Positions 25,282 to 34,112 of a DNA stretch of 39,718 nucleotides are shown here, piece after piece. Source of the stretch: Anaerolineae bacterium (GTDB taxonomy: Bacteria > Chloroflexota > Anaerolineae > JAFGEY01); assembly GCA_016929205.1 (NCBI GenBank), contig JAFGJF010000568.1, positions 1 through 39,718 on the forward strand. Direction: 5' to 3'. The position numbers and the translations under genes were made by a program. The notes below the pieces were generated by a model. The model ran no database searches, was not told the DNA's origin, and saw only the letters and a program-made list of their open reading frames with translations. Positions within the stretch are counted from its first letter, which is position 1, and the number at the start of each line of letters is the position of its first letter.

Positions 25282-26132
25282 CGCTTTGGCCTACCAAAAA
25301 ATTCACCGACGCGACTGCGCACACCTTTGACAATACTCGAAAAATCCGGTGGCGCAGGAGCATGGTAGGATGCTTGCAAGATATTGCGCAGCCGTTTGAT
25401 GTCCAATCGGCGAATGATGCGGCCAAAACGGGCAACCGATATCGTGCCCGTTTCTTCCGACACAACAACGGCAATCGCATCGGTTTCTTCGGTGACGCCA
25501 ATCGCCGCACGATGGCGCAATCCCATCTGCCGCTCGGGAATGGTTCCTTGAGCAAGCGGCAGAACACAAGCAGCGGCCACAACCCGTCCGTCACGAATGA
25601 TGACCGCGCCATCGTGCAAAGCCGTATTTTTGAAAAAGACGGTGACGAGCAGCTCAGCTGTCACCCGACTGTCTACCCGAACGCCACTTTCGATGTAATC
25701 TTCTAATCCCGTCGCAAGCTCAAGTACAATCAGAGCACCATCCTGCTTTTCCGAGAGTTGGGCGCAGGCCCTGCAAATCTCATTGATGACTTCAGTGTAC
25801 GAGATCTCACGGCTGAGTGGAGTCAAACCAGAGCCAGTACGCCCCAGTCGTTCCAATGCCCGTCGCAATTCGGGTTGAAAGATAACAGGTATCGAAACCA
25901 GGAGCGCGGGCAGTGCTTTGGCAACGAGCCAACCAAAGGCCCTAAAAGGAAGCAAATTCGCGACTAAAACGGTGGCGATAGCCAGTATCACCACACCACG
26001 CAGCAATTGTACAGCTTGTGTACCACGAATCAGGTTCAAGAACCAATAGATGATCAACGTAACCAAAAGGATATCGAAGACATTCCACCAATTCTCACCC
26101 AACCGCCGCAAAAACCAACTCAGGTCGAACAA
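25278..26132 (-). CDS. cdaA: Diadenylate cyclase CdaA (DisA_N domain)
   Basis: Makes c-di-AMP from two ATP at the membrane. Three TM helices in the first 85 residues (ILLVTLIIYWFLNLIRGTQ, GVVILAIATVLVANLL, ALLVSIPVIFQPELRRAL) precede the DAC domain with DGA at 174-176 and RHR at 206-208, the two catalytic signatures. The flanking HDGAVIIRDGRV and RHRAAIGVTEETDAI are typical. The start is likely TTG 26132, with GGAG 9 bases upstream; TTG 26147 is possible but has no Shine-Dalgarno. The gene is followed by ybbR with a 4-base overlap and then der. c-di-AMP signalling usually concerns potassium, osmotic and wall homeostasis. Confidence 0.94.
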   Translation of the reverse strand: MFDLSWFLRRLGENWWNVFDILLVTLIIYWFLNLIRGTQAVQLLRGVVILAIATVLVANLLPFRAFGWLVAKALPALLVSIPVIFQPELRRALERLGRTGSGLTPLSREISYTEVINEICRACAQLSEKQDGALIVLELATGLEDYIESGVRVDSRVTAELLVTVFFKNTALHDGAVIIRDGRVVAAACVLPLAQGTIPERQMGLRHRAAIGVTEETDAIAVVVSEETGTISVARFGRIIRRLDIKRLRNILQASYHAPAPPDFSSIVKGVRSRVGEFFGRPKR

Positions 26133-26177
26133 TCTTGTCTTCTCCAAAACAATGCCAGAAATCCGGTCTTTTGTAAG

Positions 26178-26218
26178 AACAAAATGCAGGGCATATGCCC
26201 ATATGTGGCATGCTCTGC
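26178..26218 (-). terminator. Terminator after the large TPR gene
   Basis: Minus strand GCAGAGCAT (26210-26218) pairs with ATGCCCTGC (26186-26194), with one mismatch and a loop containing GGGCATATG type bases, followed by ATTTTGTT. It sits between the TPR stop and the cdaA start, so part of the argF-TPR transcript should end here. Confidence 0.6.
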
Positions 26219-26233
26219 ATCATGCAAGTACCA

Positions 26234-28498
26234 CTAGTTTTTGATTTGAACCAACAATCGTTTATACTGGTCCACATCATCCGGCCCCAGACGAATAATG
26301 GCTTGAATGGTGCGAATCGCATCTGCCTTTTTTCCATCATTCAACTGGAGTTCGCCTACGACATCAAGTTCGGCGATCGCATCTCTTTTCTTTCGCATGT
26401 CCAGGTAGATTTTTGCCATTCGCATATGAACAGCTATCTCTTGCGGATGCATATCCGTGATCGCTTTCATTGTGGAGACGAGCTTGTTGGGCATGCGCGC
26501 TTGCTTGAAGAAAGCAATCAACTCATCAATCTCTTGGAGTGCTTGAGCGTGTTGAGCAGTCTTGAAATACAAATCAACCAAAAACATGCGCGCTTTGTCA
26601 TCCTGGGGCTCAATCCGTTTCGTACGTTGGTAGATCTTGACCGCCTCCCGCCAATTGACGCGTTGCATATGGATATCGCCAATCCGATGCAGGATATTCA
26701 CCTCCCAATGACGCGCAGGATCTCCTTGAGACGCGTACTTGAGGGCCTGATTGTACTGCTCAATTGACTGGTCTATTTGAGCTAACTGGTAATATGTATC
26801 TGCCATAGCAATGTACTGCTCGATCGCCTGATCGTATTGTCGGGACTTGATCAAAAGATCGATCAGCCTTTTCCGCATATCGACATCCATTGGGGCGATG
26901 TCGAGTGCTTTGCGATACACACGCGTGGCACGATACAAATCCTCTCGCACCTCGTATGTCTGAGCGATAACGGCATATTTTTGGGCAGCCTCTTTGGCTC
27001 GATCTTCTTTTACCAAAAGATCGGCCATGCACAAGTGCAATGGCAGATAATAAGGCGCCTGCCGAATAGCGCTCAGGCACTCTTCAAGGGCAGAGAATAA
27101 CAGATGACGGCTGGCATAAGCCTGAATCTGAACCATCGCTCCCATCGCATATTGTGCATCTGGCTCGGTGAGCATTTCACCCAACACGCCAACCACACCG
27201 TCCTGGGAAGTGCTGTCCATCTGTGTGCGGACCTGGACAATGCGTTCTCGCCATTCTTTTTGATTAAAGAATTCGACAATAGAACGCGCAAAAAGCTGCG
27301 TCGATGATGAACCGTTTCTGCCTGCATAGTCGCGGCGTAGCCGTTCATACGTCGCGTTCAGCTCGTCCATCTGGCTGGCAGGCACAGTCTGAGAATCGAG
27401 CAATCGGAGCGTTTCCAAAAGATAAGGCAGCGCTTCCGCTGGTTTGCCCCAGCTATAATAACACTCGCCGATAGCAAAGTTGACTCCCAATACGAGGTCT
27501 GGCTCTGAAATGGCCTGGTTCAGACTCTCGATAGCATGCGGGAAATCCTGCTGCTCGCGCAACAAAAGTCCCATGTTGAAATAGATCGAGGCCTGATTGG
27601 CCCCCATCTCAAGCGCGCCATCGTAAGCTTCAAGCGCCTGATCCGACAGGCCGCGCGTTTGAAAATCGGCAGCCTGGCCGAGTAACAAATACGTCTGCAT
27701 CTTGCTCGGATCGATATCATCTGAAAAGAGCGCTTCGGCCATCTGGGCAAGCGATCGCCTGAGTACCAAATCGGAGGGAGAGACACGCTCCTCATCCAAC
27801 ACAGCCGAGCCCTCAATCTCGATGTCCTCAAAAACGACAAAACTGTCCAGCGAGCGCTTGCCCTGAGCATCGGGCTGCAAGCGAGCGGTAGGTCCATCCG
27901 GGAGCGGCAGCCCGCGCTTTAGTGCTTCCAATAGTTCGTCGGCTTCAGAGTTGCGTGCGTCAAGCTTGACCGCTTCCTGGGCGCACTCTGTCGCCTCGTC
28001 AAATTTGTTTCGCCGCGCCAAAACGCGTGCCATGATCAAATAATGCCATGCCGCCTTGCGCTGTTCGCCCTGATCTTGATAGGCACGAATGAGATTGCGA
28101 TGAGCATCGAGGTTTCCCGGAGCCAAAACGGCCGCTTTTTGCCAAATATCGATCGCCTGAGCAATGTCGCGCATACCCGCAGCAGCCACGCCAGCAAGAA
28201 CATAGGCGCGTGCAGCCTCAGCCAATTGAGCCAGCCGCTCGTACACATAACCCACACGCTGGAGCACTTCGGGATTCTCTGGAGACAGGTTTGCAGCCTG
28301 TTTGTAGACATCCAGAGCCTTAGCCAGTTGCCGCGTTTCAACATAGGCCAAGCCCAATCCTGTGAGCCCAGCCACGTCTTTGGGGAACTCGATCAGAGCC
28401 TTTTCATATTCCTCGATAGCACGAGACCATTTGTTCTCCCAAGCCAGACTCGCGGCTCGTTTCATTGCCGCATCATAAACACGCCGGTTGCCCGCCAC
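26234..28498 (-). CDS. Large tetratricopeptide repeat protein
   Basis: A 754-residue soluble protein made largely of TPR units. Clear repeats lie at about 20-180 (for example AIEEYEKALIEFPKDVAGLTGLG, ALDVYKQAANLSPENPEVLQRVG), 270-370 (QALEAYDGALEMGANQASIYFNMG) and 440-750 (ATRVYRKALDIAPMDVDMRKRL, AVKIYQRTKRIEPQDDKARMFL). Between them are acidic linkers (FEDIEIEGSAVLDEERVSP around 222-245). There is no signal peptide or membrane segment, so it is probably a cytoplasmic scaffold; partners are unknown. GTG 28498 has a strong GGAGGT Shine-Dalgarno 5 bases away. It follows argF by 30 bases, likely co-transcribed. Confidence 0.9.
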   Translation of the reverse strand: MAGNRRVYDAAMKRAASLAWENKWSRAIEEYEKALIEFPKDVAGLTGLGLAYVETRQLAKALDVYKQAANLSPENPEVLQRVGYVYERLAQLAEAARAYVLAGVAAAGMRDIAQAIDIWQKAAVLAPGNLDAHRNLIRAYQDQGEQRKAAWHYLIMARVLARRNKFDEATECAQEAVKLDARNSEADELLEALKRGLPLPDGPTARLQPDAQGKRSLDSFVVFEDIEIEGSAVLDEERVSPSDLVLRRSLAQMAEALFSDDIDPSKMQTYLLLGQAADFQTRGLSDQALEAYDGALEMGANQASIYFNMGLLLREQQDFPHAIESLNQAISEPDLVLGVNFAIGECYYSWGKPAEALPYLLETLRLLDSQTVPASQMDELNATYERLRRDYAGRNGSSSTQLFARSIVEFFNQKEWRERIVQVRTQMDSTSQDGVVGVLGEMLTEPDAQYAMGAMVQIQAYASRHLLFSALEECLSAIRQAPYYLPLHLCMADLLVKEDRAKEAAQKYAVIAQTYEVREDLYRATRVYRKALDIAPMDVDMRKRLIDLLIKSRQYDQAIEQYIAMADTYYQLAQIDQSIEQYNQALKYASQGDPARHWEVNILHRIGDIHMQRVNWREAVKIYQRTKRIEPQDDKARMFLVDLYFKTAQHAQALQEIDELIAFFKQARMPNKLVSTMKAITDMHPQEIAVHMRMAKIYLDMRKKRDAIAELDVVGELQLNDGKKADAIRTIQAIIRLGPDDVDQYKRLLVQIKN

Positions 28499-28528
28499 TT
28501 TACACCTCCCTCAAGACATCCGTAGGCG

Positions 28529-29446
28529 CTATCCCATCAAGATGGCCAGCACAGCTTTTTGCGCGTGCAAGCGATTCTCGGCCTGATCAAATATGACCGA
28601 GTTTGTAGAATCGGCAACCTCGTCAGTCACTTCTTCACCCCGGTGCGCAGGCAAGCAATGCATAAACAGGGTATCCGATTCTGCCTTGGCCATCAGCGCG
28701 CCGTTGACCTGGAACCCGGCAAACCGTGCCTTTCGTTCCGCCGTCTCCGCTTCCTGCCCCATACTGGTCCACACGTCCGTATAGACGACGTCTGCCTTGT
28801 GAACTGCCTGCAAGGGATCATTCAAAATACTCACTACTGCACCGCTTTGGGCAGCGGCTTCTTTTGCCAGACGTACAACGGCAGGATGCGGTTCGTACCC
28901 CTTGGGCGAAGCGACAGCGACGTAGATGCCCAACTTGGCACCGATGAAAAGCAGCGAGTTGGCAACATTGTTGCCATCGCCGATAAAGGCCAGCTTGAGC
29001 CCATCTACTTGAGCCTTTTTCTCCCACAACGTCAGCACATCCCCCAATGCCTGGCAGGGATGGCTGAAATCAGAAAGTCCGTTGATCACGGGCACGGTGG
29101 CATACTGTGCCAACTGCTCAATGGCGCGGTGAGAAAACACCCGCGCTTCGATCCCCTGCACGTATCCCGACAGCACGCGCGCCACATCAGCTACGCTCTC
29201 CCGTTTGCCCAAGCCGATCTCATTTGGCGAGAGGTAGACGGCGTGCCCACCCAGGTGAACCATCGCCATCTCGAAAGAAACGCGGGTGCGCAGACTAGGT
29301 TTTTCAAAGATCATCGCCAAAGCCTTGCCAGCCAGGATCGGTTTATTGCCTCCGGCTTGCCATTCAGCTTTGAGTTCACGCGCCGTGTTCAAGATGTGCC
29401 ATATCTCCTGCTTGCTCAAATCAGCAAGGCAGAGCAAATGCTTCAT
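28529..29446 (-). CDS. argF: Ornithine carbamoyltransferase
   Basis: Transfers carbamoyl phosphate to ornithine to give citrulline in arginine synthesis (or the reverse in arginine breakdown). The 305-residue protein has the carbamoyl-phosphate motif SLRTR at 51-55, HPCQ in [12 protein letters not shown], the ornithine loop DVWTSMGQE and [11 protein letters not shown] near the C-terminus. Length is typical. ATG 29446 follows GGGAGG at a good distance. No other arg genes are in the window. The gene has its own promoter and a leader of about 100 nt with a CCTGG/CCAGG hairpin close to the Shine-Dalgarno. Confidence 0.96.
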   Translation of the reverse strand: MKHLLCLADLSKQEIWHILNTARELKAEWQAGGNKPILAGKALAMIFEKPSLRTRVSFEMAMVHLGGHAVYLSPNEIGLGKRESVADVARVLSGYVQGIEARVFSHRAIEQLAQYATVPVINGLSDFSHPCQALGDVLTLWEKKAQVDGLKLAFIGDGNNVANSLLFIGAKLGIYVAVASPKGYEPHPAVVRLAKEAAAQSGAVVSILNDPLQAVHKADVVYTDVWTSMGQEAETAERKARFAGFQVNGALMAKAESDTLFMHCLPAHRGEEVTDEVADSTNSVIFDQAENRLHAQKAVLAILMG

Positions 29447-29556
29447 TATCTGTACCTCCCAACCTGGACAACGCCAGGATCAAAGAGCCAAACCAGTTGC
29501 AAACGTGCCCAAGACTTGGATCCAAGATACCGGGCGCTGAATGCTCGTACAATTCT

Positions 29557-29585
29557 ATTATACTCTGAAAGGTAATAGCCAACAA
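29557..29585 (-). promoter_or_regulatory. Promoter of argF
   Basis: Minus strand TTGTTG (29580-29585), 17-base spacer, perfect TATAAT (29557-29562). The transcript would carry a leader of about 100 nt including the palindrome CTTGGATCCAAG (29515-29526), which could bind a regulator or fold. Confidence 0.75.
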
Positions 29586-29716
29586 GTGACTGTCTATTGA
29601 TCATACCATGGAAGAAAACCCAAGTCAATGAACGCGCGCTTGACTTGCAATCTGGGCTGGTTCATATTAAAATAAAGTAAGACCGCTGGTTTGCAGCATA
29701 TCATAGAGGGAAAAGT

Positions 29717-30517
29717 ATGAAAATTGTCATTGTGATGCCTGCATATAATGCTGCTCAAACCCTTGAGCAAACCTATCACGATATCCCTCATGATCTTGTT
29801 GACAAAATCATTCTCGTCGATGACGTGAGCCAAGATCAAACGGTCGAAATCGCCCGCCAGTTGGGCTTGGATGTGATCATTCACATTCAGAACAAGGGAT
29901 ACGGCGGCAATCAAAAGACATGCTACCTGGAAGCGCTCAAGACCGGCGCCGACGTGGTCATTATGCTACACCCTGACAACCAATACGACTCGACGTGCAT
30001 CCCCAAGTTGATCGAGCCAATATTGAACGACCGAGCCGATATCGTTATGGGGTCTCGTTTTTTGGGAGGAAATCCTCGTGACGGCGGTATGCCACGCTGG
30101 AAAGTCTTTGTGAACCGTTTTCTGACTGTTATCGAAAATATGGCGTTGGGACTGCACCTGTCCGAATGCCACACCGGCTTTAGGGCATATAACCGCCGAT
30201 TTCTGGAAACCATTCCTTTTTTGCTCAACTCGGACAAGTTTCTGTTCGACACACAAGTCATTTTTCAAGCCGTTGCATTTGGTTTTCGCATTGCCGAAAT
30301 TGGTGTGCCAACACGTTACTTTGACGAAGCATCCTCAGTAGGCTTTGGCGCAGGTGTTCCCTATGGCCTTGGCACACTGTTAACAGCAGCACAGTACTGG
30401 CTGCACAAACACGGACTCGTGCAATCCGACTTGTTCAGCAAACAGTTGGCGCAAATTATGAGCCGCTACTATCAACCATCGATATTGGGAAAATCCAAAC
30501 CGGAGTCCGATTCATAA
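29717..30517 (+). CDS. Family 2 glycosyltransferase (dolichol-phosphate-mannose-synthase-like)
   Basis: A 266-residue GT-A fold enzyme. MPAYNAAQTLEQT at the N-terminus, the nucleotide-binding DDVSQDQT (Asp35, Asp36), and the metal site HPDNQYD (Asp87, Asp91) define it, followed by GSRFLGG and the acceptor block HTGFRAYNRRFL. There is no membrane segment. DPM1/polyprenyl-phosphate sugar synthases share this layout, and the product, a lipid-linked sugar, would suit the GT-C type membrane protein encoded directly after it. Start ATG 29717 follows GAGGG. The 270-base gap before it holds the argF promoter; a weak TTGACT/CATATT pair near 29639-29667 may serve this gene. Confidence 0.9.
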   Translation: MKIVIVMPAYNAAQTLEQTYHDIPHDLVDKIILVDDVSQDQTVEIARQLGLDVIIHIQNKGYGGNQKTCYLEALKTGADVVIMLHPDNQYDSTCIPKLIEPILNDRADIVMGSRFLGGNPRDGGMPRWKVFVNRFLTVIENMALGLHLSECHTGFRAYNRRFLETIPFLLNSDKFLFDTQVIFQAVAFGFRIAEIGVPTRYFDEASSVGFGAGVPYGLGTLLTAAQYWLHKHGLVQSDLFSKQLAQIMSRYYQPSILGKSKPESDS

Positions 30518-32092
30518 ATGCTCAAACCTCGCTGGCCTGTGGCTCTGATCTCGGTTGTGATCGTTGCCTTGACACTCAAAACCGCGCTGTTGGCCACTCA
30601 TTCCGTAGCCTTTACGTCCGACGAGGCTGTGATGGCGCTGATGGGCAAGCACATCACTCAAGGACATATCCCTATTTTTTACTATGGCGAAGCCTACGTC
30701 GGCAGCCTGGACGCCATCCTGATTGCCCTCACTTTTAAATTGATCGGGCAGTCAATCGTCGCCGTGCGGCTCGTGCAAATCATCCTATACACTGGCACGA
30801 TGCTCATCACCTTTTTTTTGACACGCCGCATTTACCAGGACGAGTCGGCAGCACGAATCGCCGTCCTGTTGATGGCAGTGCCTCCCGTCCTTCTAAGCCT
30901 GCACACAACTGCCGGACTTGGCTCTTATGGCGAAACACTGCTCATCGGCGGGATTCTGATGCTAATCGGCCATCGCTTATTGACCGATGATCGCCCTTCC
31001 CGGCTCCTCTGGGGACTATTTGGACTGCTGTCTGGGGTAGGGTTCTGGAGCTTTGGCTTGATTCTGGTCTACTTGGCGCCGATAGGCATCTTGATGCTGT
31101 CTCGCTTCAAACTGAGACCCTGGAAACAGTATTTGCTGTGCGGAGCAGCGTTTTTGGTTGGCAGCATGCCCTGGTGGTGGTACAATTTTGTCCATGACTG
31201 GGCCGCGCTTAAGGTATTTTACGACGCCCAAGCCGGCACAGCGATCGTCGAATCACCGCTGTGGGAGCGCGCGTTAGGCACTTGGGGGCTTGGTATACCC
31301 GCACTGATCGGATTGCGACCATCCTGGTCAATTGAATGGACTTCTGTGGCCTTGTCGCCGTTTATCGTTGTCTTTTACCTCTCGGTTATGATTTATGCCG
31401 TGCAACAGTGGCGACAAAAACGCAACGTCGGTCAGACAATGCTGCTTTTGTACATGCTCCTATTTGTCACTATGTTGGTTGGAACACGATTCGGCGCAGA
31501 TTCGTCGGGCCGGTACATGCTGCCGCTTTACTCAGCACTATGGCCCCTATGCGGGGCATTTCTAAGCCGGGCCAAAACATACAACTGGTTTGCAGGCATT
31601 TTGATCGTGGCTTTGATCACAAGTTTTAACCTGTTGGGCAATGCACAGGCCATTTTCAGTGAACGGGGCTTGACGACGGAGTTCTGGAGCGAGGTTCGTT
31701 TTGATCGCGAATCCGACGATACCTTGATCGCGTTCTTGCTCGATCACGATCTGCACTATGGCTACAGCAATCGGCACACCCATTTTCGAACAGACTTTAT
31801 ATCAGACGAACGGATTTTGCTCTTGCCACGACTCTCATCGCGATCCGGACTGTGCATCAACCTCGATGGACACGGGGATCGATATCCGGCCTATACCGAA
31901 TCGGTGGAAAACAGTCCAATCGTCTTTTACATCACTACCGAGCAGCCATACCTGGACGAATTGCTAAGAAATGGATTTGCACAGTTGGGAGTCACATATG
32001 CAGAAAAAGTGATTGGCCCTTACCGCGTCTTTTACGATCTGTCGCAGACCGTCCGACCGCGGGATCTGTGCGAATATGAAGACGGTGTCTGA
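30518..32092 (+). CDS. GT39/ArnT-like membrane glycosyltransferase
   Basis: A 524-residue integral membrane protein with about ten to twelve TM segments and a soluble C-terminal domain (about 400-524). In the first outside loop it has FTSDEAVMALMGKHI, matching the catalytic Asp-Glu region of GT-C protein-O-mannosyl and ArnT-type enzymes, and later FYYGEAYVGSLDA. Such enzymes transfer a sugar from a polyprenyl phosphate to an acceptor on the outer face. It starts directly at the stop of the GT2 gene, supporting a donor synthase-transferase pair. The acceptor is unknown. It converges on the next gene with only three bases between the stops. Confidence 0.82.
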   Translation: MLKPRWPVALISVVIVALTLKTALLATHSVAFTSDEAVMALMGKHITQGHIPIFYYGEAYVGSLDAILIALTFKLIGQSIVAVRLVQIILYTGTMLITFFLTRRIYQDESAARIAVLLMAVPPVLLSLHTTAGLGSYGETLLIGGILMLIGHRLLTDDRPSRLLWGLFGLLSGVGFWSFGLILVYLAPIGILMLSRFKLRPWKQYLLCGAAFLVGSMPWWWYNFVHDWAALKVFYDAQAGTAIVESPLWERALGTWGLGIPALIGLRPSWSIEWTSVALSPFIVVFYLSVMIYAVQQWRQKRNVGQTMLLLYMLLFVTMLVGTRFGADSSGRYMLPLYSALWPLCGAFLSRAKTYNWFAGILIVALITSFNLLGNAQAIFSERGLTTEFWSEVRFDRESDDTLIAFLLDHDLHYGYSNRHTHFRTDFISDERILLLPRLSSRSGLCINLDGHGDRYPAYTESVENSPIVFYITTEQPYLDELLRNGFAQLGVTYAEKVIGPYRVFYDLSQTVRPRDLCEYEDGV

Positions 32093-32095
32093 GTA

Positions 32096-32941
32096 TCAAG
32101 ACAGGGGAACAAACACAGAGAAAATCTTGGCCGCCCACAGTACCAGGGTCGTCAACAATAGCAGATTAGGTTCAGACAGCATCAACAACAAAATGCCACT
32201 CCAACTGTACGCAGCCACATAAGGCGAAAAAAACGGGCTCGACGCCAGGGCCAGTTTTTCATCGTGTTTCCGAACCCCTTGCCACAGAAAATAGCATCCA
32301 ACCGGGATCAAAAACGGCCAAACTGTCGCATTCCACCCGTCACTGGCCGAAGATCGGTTGACGGTGTCGGTAAACCGGGCAGGCCAGAAACCAAAAACGA
32401 GAAAAGAGAGCAAATACGCACCCGCAGACGGCCAAACAACTTGTGCCAACCGTCGCCAGCGCCCCTGTCGCCAGGCATCGATCAGCAGGTAAACGATCGC
32501 GCCAGCGCCAACATGCGGTTTGATCGAGAACAAAAATATCGCCCACTGTGGTGGCAGCAACAATCCAAGAAAAACCAACCATTCCAGGCTGCCGCACAGC
32601 AGGCAGACCATCACCGGGTAGGAAAAGACGAGCAATACCGAGCTACGCAAACCAGCGCCGAGGCGTCTTGCCACAAAGAAAAACGCCATCATTGAAACAA
32701 GTACGAACAATGGCCTGACCAGCTCGACCGGGAGCCAAACAAAGGGGATAATCGGCAACAAAGCCCAAGGTGGACTGTAAAACCCCTGCACTTGATACGG
32801 AGACCGGAACCCGATCACGGCACGAGCCGCAGGCAAGTATGCGTCTTCCAAGTCAATCAAATGGGGGATTTTGATCCAATAAAGCGCAGCACCCAAGAAC
32901 AGCATCAGGCAGATGATCAAGATCGGTTTCCACTGTCGCAT
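32096..32941 (-). CDS. GT87-like polytopic membrane protein
   Basis: A 281-residue hydrophobic protein with about eight TM segments. An N-terminal Asp/Glu-containing loop (IDLEDAYLPAARAV) is followed by GFRSPYQVQGFYSPPWALLP, the G-x-PY and Y/F-x-PP pattern of GT87 mannosyltransferases (DUF2029), and SIKPHVG in the middle. It is shorter than the family (about 400), lacking the C-terminal part. It is divergent from the similar gene at 33031-34083 and shares a 90-base promoter region with it. Function is inferred from these motifs; transfer of a lipid-linked sugar is likely but not shown. Confidence 0.7.
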   Translation of the reverse strand: MRQWKPILIICLMLFLGAALYWIKIPHLIDLEDAYLPAARAVIGFRSPYQVQGFYSPPWALLPIIPFVWLPVELVRPLFVLVSMMAFFFVARRLGAGLRSSVLLVFSYPVMVCLLCGSLEWLVFLGLLLPPQWAIFLFSIKPHVGAGAIVYLLIDAWRQGRWRRLAQVVWPSAGAYLLSFLVFGFWPARFTDTVNRSSASDGWNATVWPFLIPVGCYFLWQGVRKHDEKLALASSPFFSPYVAAYSWSGILLLMLSEPNLLLLTTLVLWAAKIFSVFVPLS

Positions 32942-32967
32942 ATTGAACGCCTCCGTCTCTTTCCAAA

Positions 32968-32996
32968 TTGCACACTTGGCTAGTGTGGTGTATAAT
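32968..32996 (+). promoter_or_regulatory. Promoter of the plus-strand GT87-like gene
   Basis: TTGCAC (32968-32973), 17-base spacer, perfect TATAAT (32991-32996) in the divergent intergenic region; the start codon is 34 bases further on. Confidence 0.75.
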
Positions 32997-33030
32997 TAAT
33001 TGTCTCAAAATCACAACAAAATGTGAAGTG

Positions 33031-34083
33031 ATGAAAAATAAACTACATACACGGGTCTCCAACGGTGCACGTGCCCTTTTGAGCTCGATTTTGGGCTTGA
33101 CGCTGATGATCGTCGTTGTACGCGTCTTTTTTGTCAGCAGCTTTGACTTTAATTTGATGCGACGCGACACTTTGATGCTCTTGTCCGGAAAGAGTCCTTG
33201 GGCACCGGAGAATAGGATGGGGGGGTTCTATAACCCTCCCTTTTCTTTTTTGTTCCTATGGATACTCGTCTTTACGAACTCTAAAATTATGATCGTCATT
33301 GGCGGCACGCTGCTGGTCGTCTTGATGTTCTATCATCGTGCCTGGGTCGCTGCCGCGTGGTTCGGGACGCATACCTTTTTGTGGCTCATAGCTGCCGGCA
33401 ACATCGATATGTACGTCATCGGATCGGGCCTGGTTCTGCTTTTGCTTGCCGACAAGATTTCCGACCTTCGCTTGCGCACGATTTTGCGCATCCTTGCCTA
33501 CGGCTTTTTACTGATCAAGCCCCAAGGTGGACTATTTATCGTCGTGCTGTATATCTTGTTGCGGCGTGACTGGCTCGGTGGGATCGTCAGTGTTGTCGTA
33601 TATGGCCTTTTTTTTGCACCGCTCTACCCCGGTTGGATCAACTATCTCCTCACCGATCCGCCTGTAACTCAGGTCGAAGCCGCTCACAGCGTGGCAACCC
33701 GGTTCGGTATTCTTGCATCGATCCCACTTGCGATCCTGGTTGCTTTTTCGCGTCGATGGACGTATTGGCAGCTCGGCGGCGCATTGGCAGGCATCTTGTC
33801 TCCCTATGGGATGCCCGGTGTGCCGATCTTTTTGATCCTGATGGCCGTGGACAAACTCGCCGCCATTCCGGCGATCCTGGTTTACTCGGGTTGTCTGGCT
33901 GTGCTAACCTGGGTCGCGCCGCAATCGCCACTGATGGGCATCTACCACCTGGGTATGTTGGGGATAGCACTCGTCCTGGCTTGCTTTTTGCCCGCTCAAG
34001 TTGGCGACGACGCCGACACAATCGCGCTTGCCGATTGGTTGAAAGCGACTTGGCGTGCCAAGTTCGCTGCCCCTCAATCATAA
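33031..34083 (+). CDS. GT87-like polytopic membrane protein, paralogue of the divergent neighbour
   Basis: A 350-residue protein with about nine or ten TM segments. It repeats the neighbour's pattern: an Asp in the first loop (SSFDFNLMRRD), GKSPWAPENRMGGFYNPPFS (GFYNPP versus GFYSPP in the neighbour) and LLIKPQGG (versus SIKPHVG). Both probably come from one duplication with inversion. ATG 33031 is chosen because MKNKL starts just before the first TM; the open frame upstream includes the promoter. The Shine-Dalgarno (GAAGTG) is weak. The sugar donor and acceptor are unknown. It converges on the glutaminyl-cyclase-like gene with a 29-base gap. Confidence 0.72.
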   Translation: MKNKLHTRVSNGARALLSSILGLTLMIVVVRVFFVSSFDFNLMRRDTLMLLSGKSPWAPENRMGGFYNPPFSFLFLWILVFTNSKIMIVIGGTLLVVLMFYHRAWVAAAWFGTHTFLWLIAAGNIDMYVIGSGLVLLLLADKISDLRLRTILRILAYGFLLIKPQGGLFIVVLYILLRRDWLGGIVSVVVYGLFFAPLYPGWINYLLTDPPVTQVEAAHSVATRFGILASIPLAILVAFSRRWTYWQLGGALAGILSPYGMPGVPIFLILMAVDKLAAIPAILVYSGCLAVLTWVAPQSPLMGIYHLGMLGIALVLACFLPAQVGDDADTIALADWLKATWRAKFAAPQS

Positions 34084-34112
34084 TGGCTATTTCCTGACCA
34101 TACCCTGACCTA

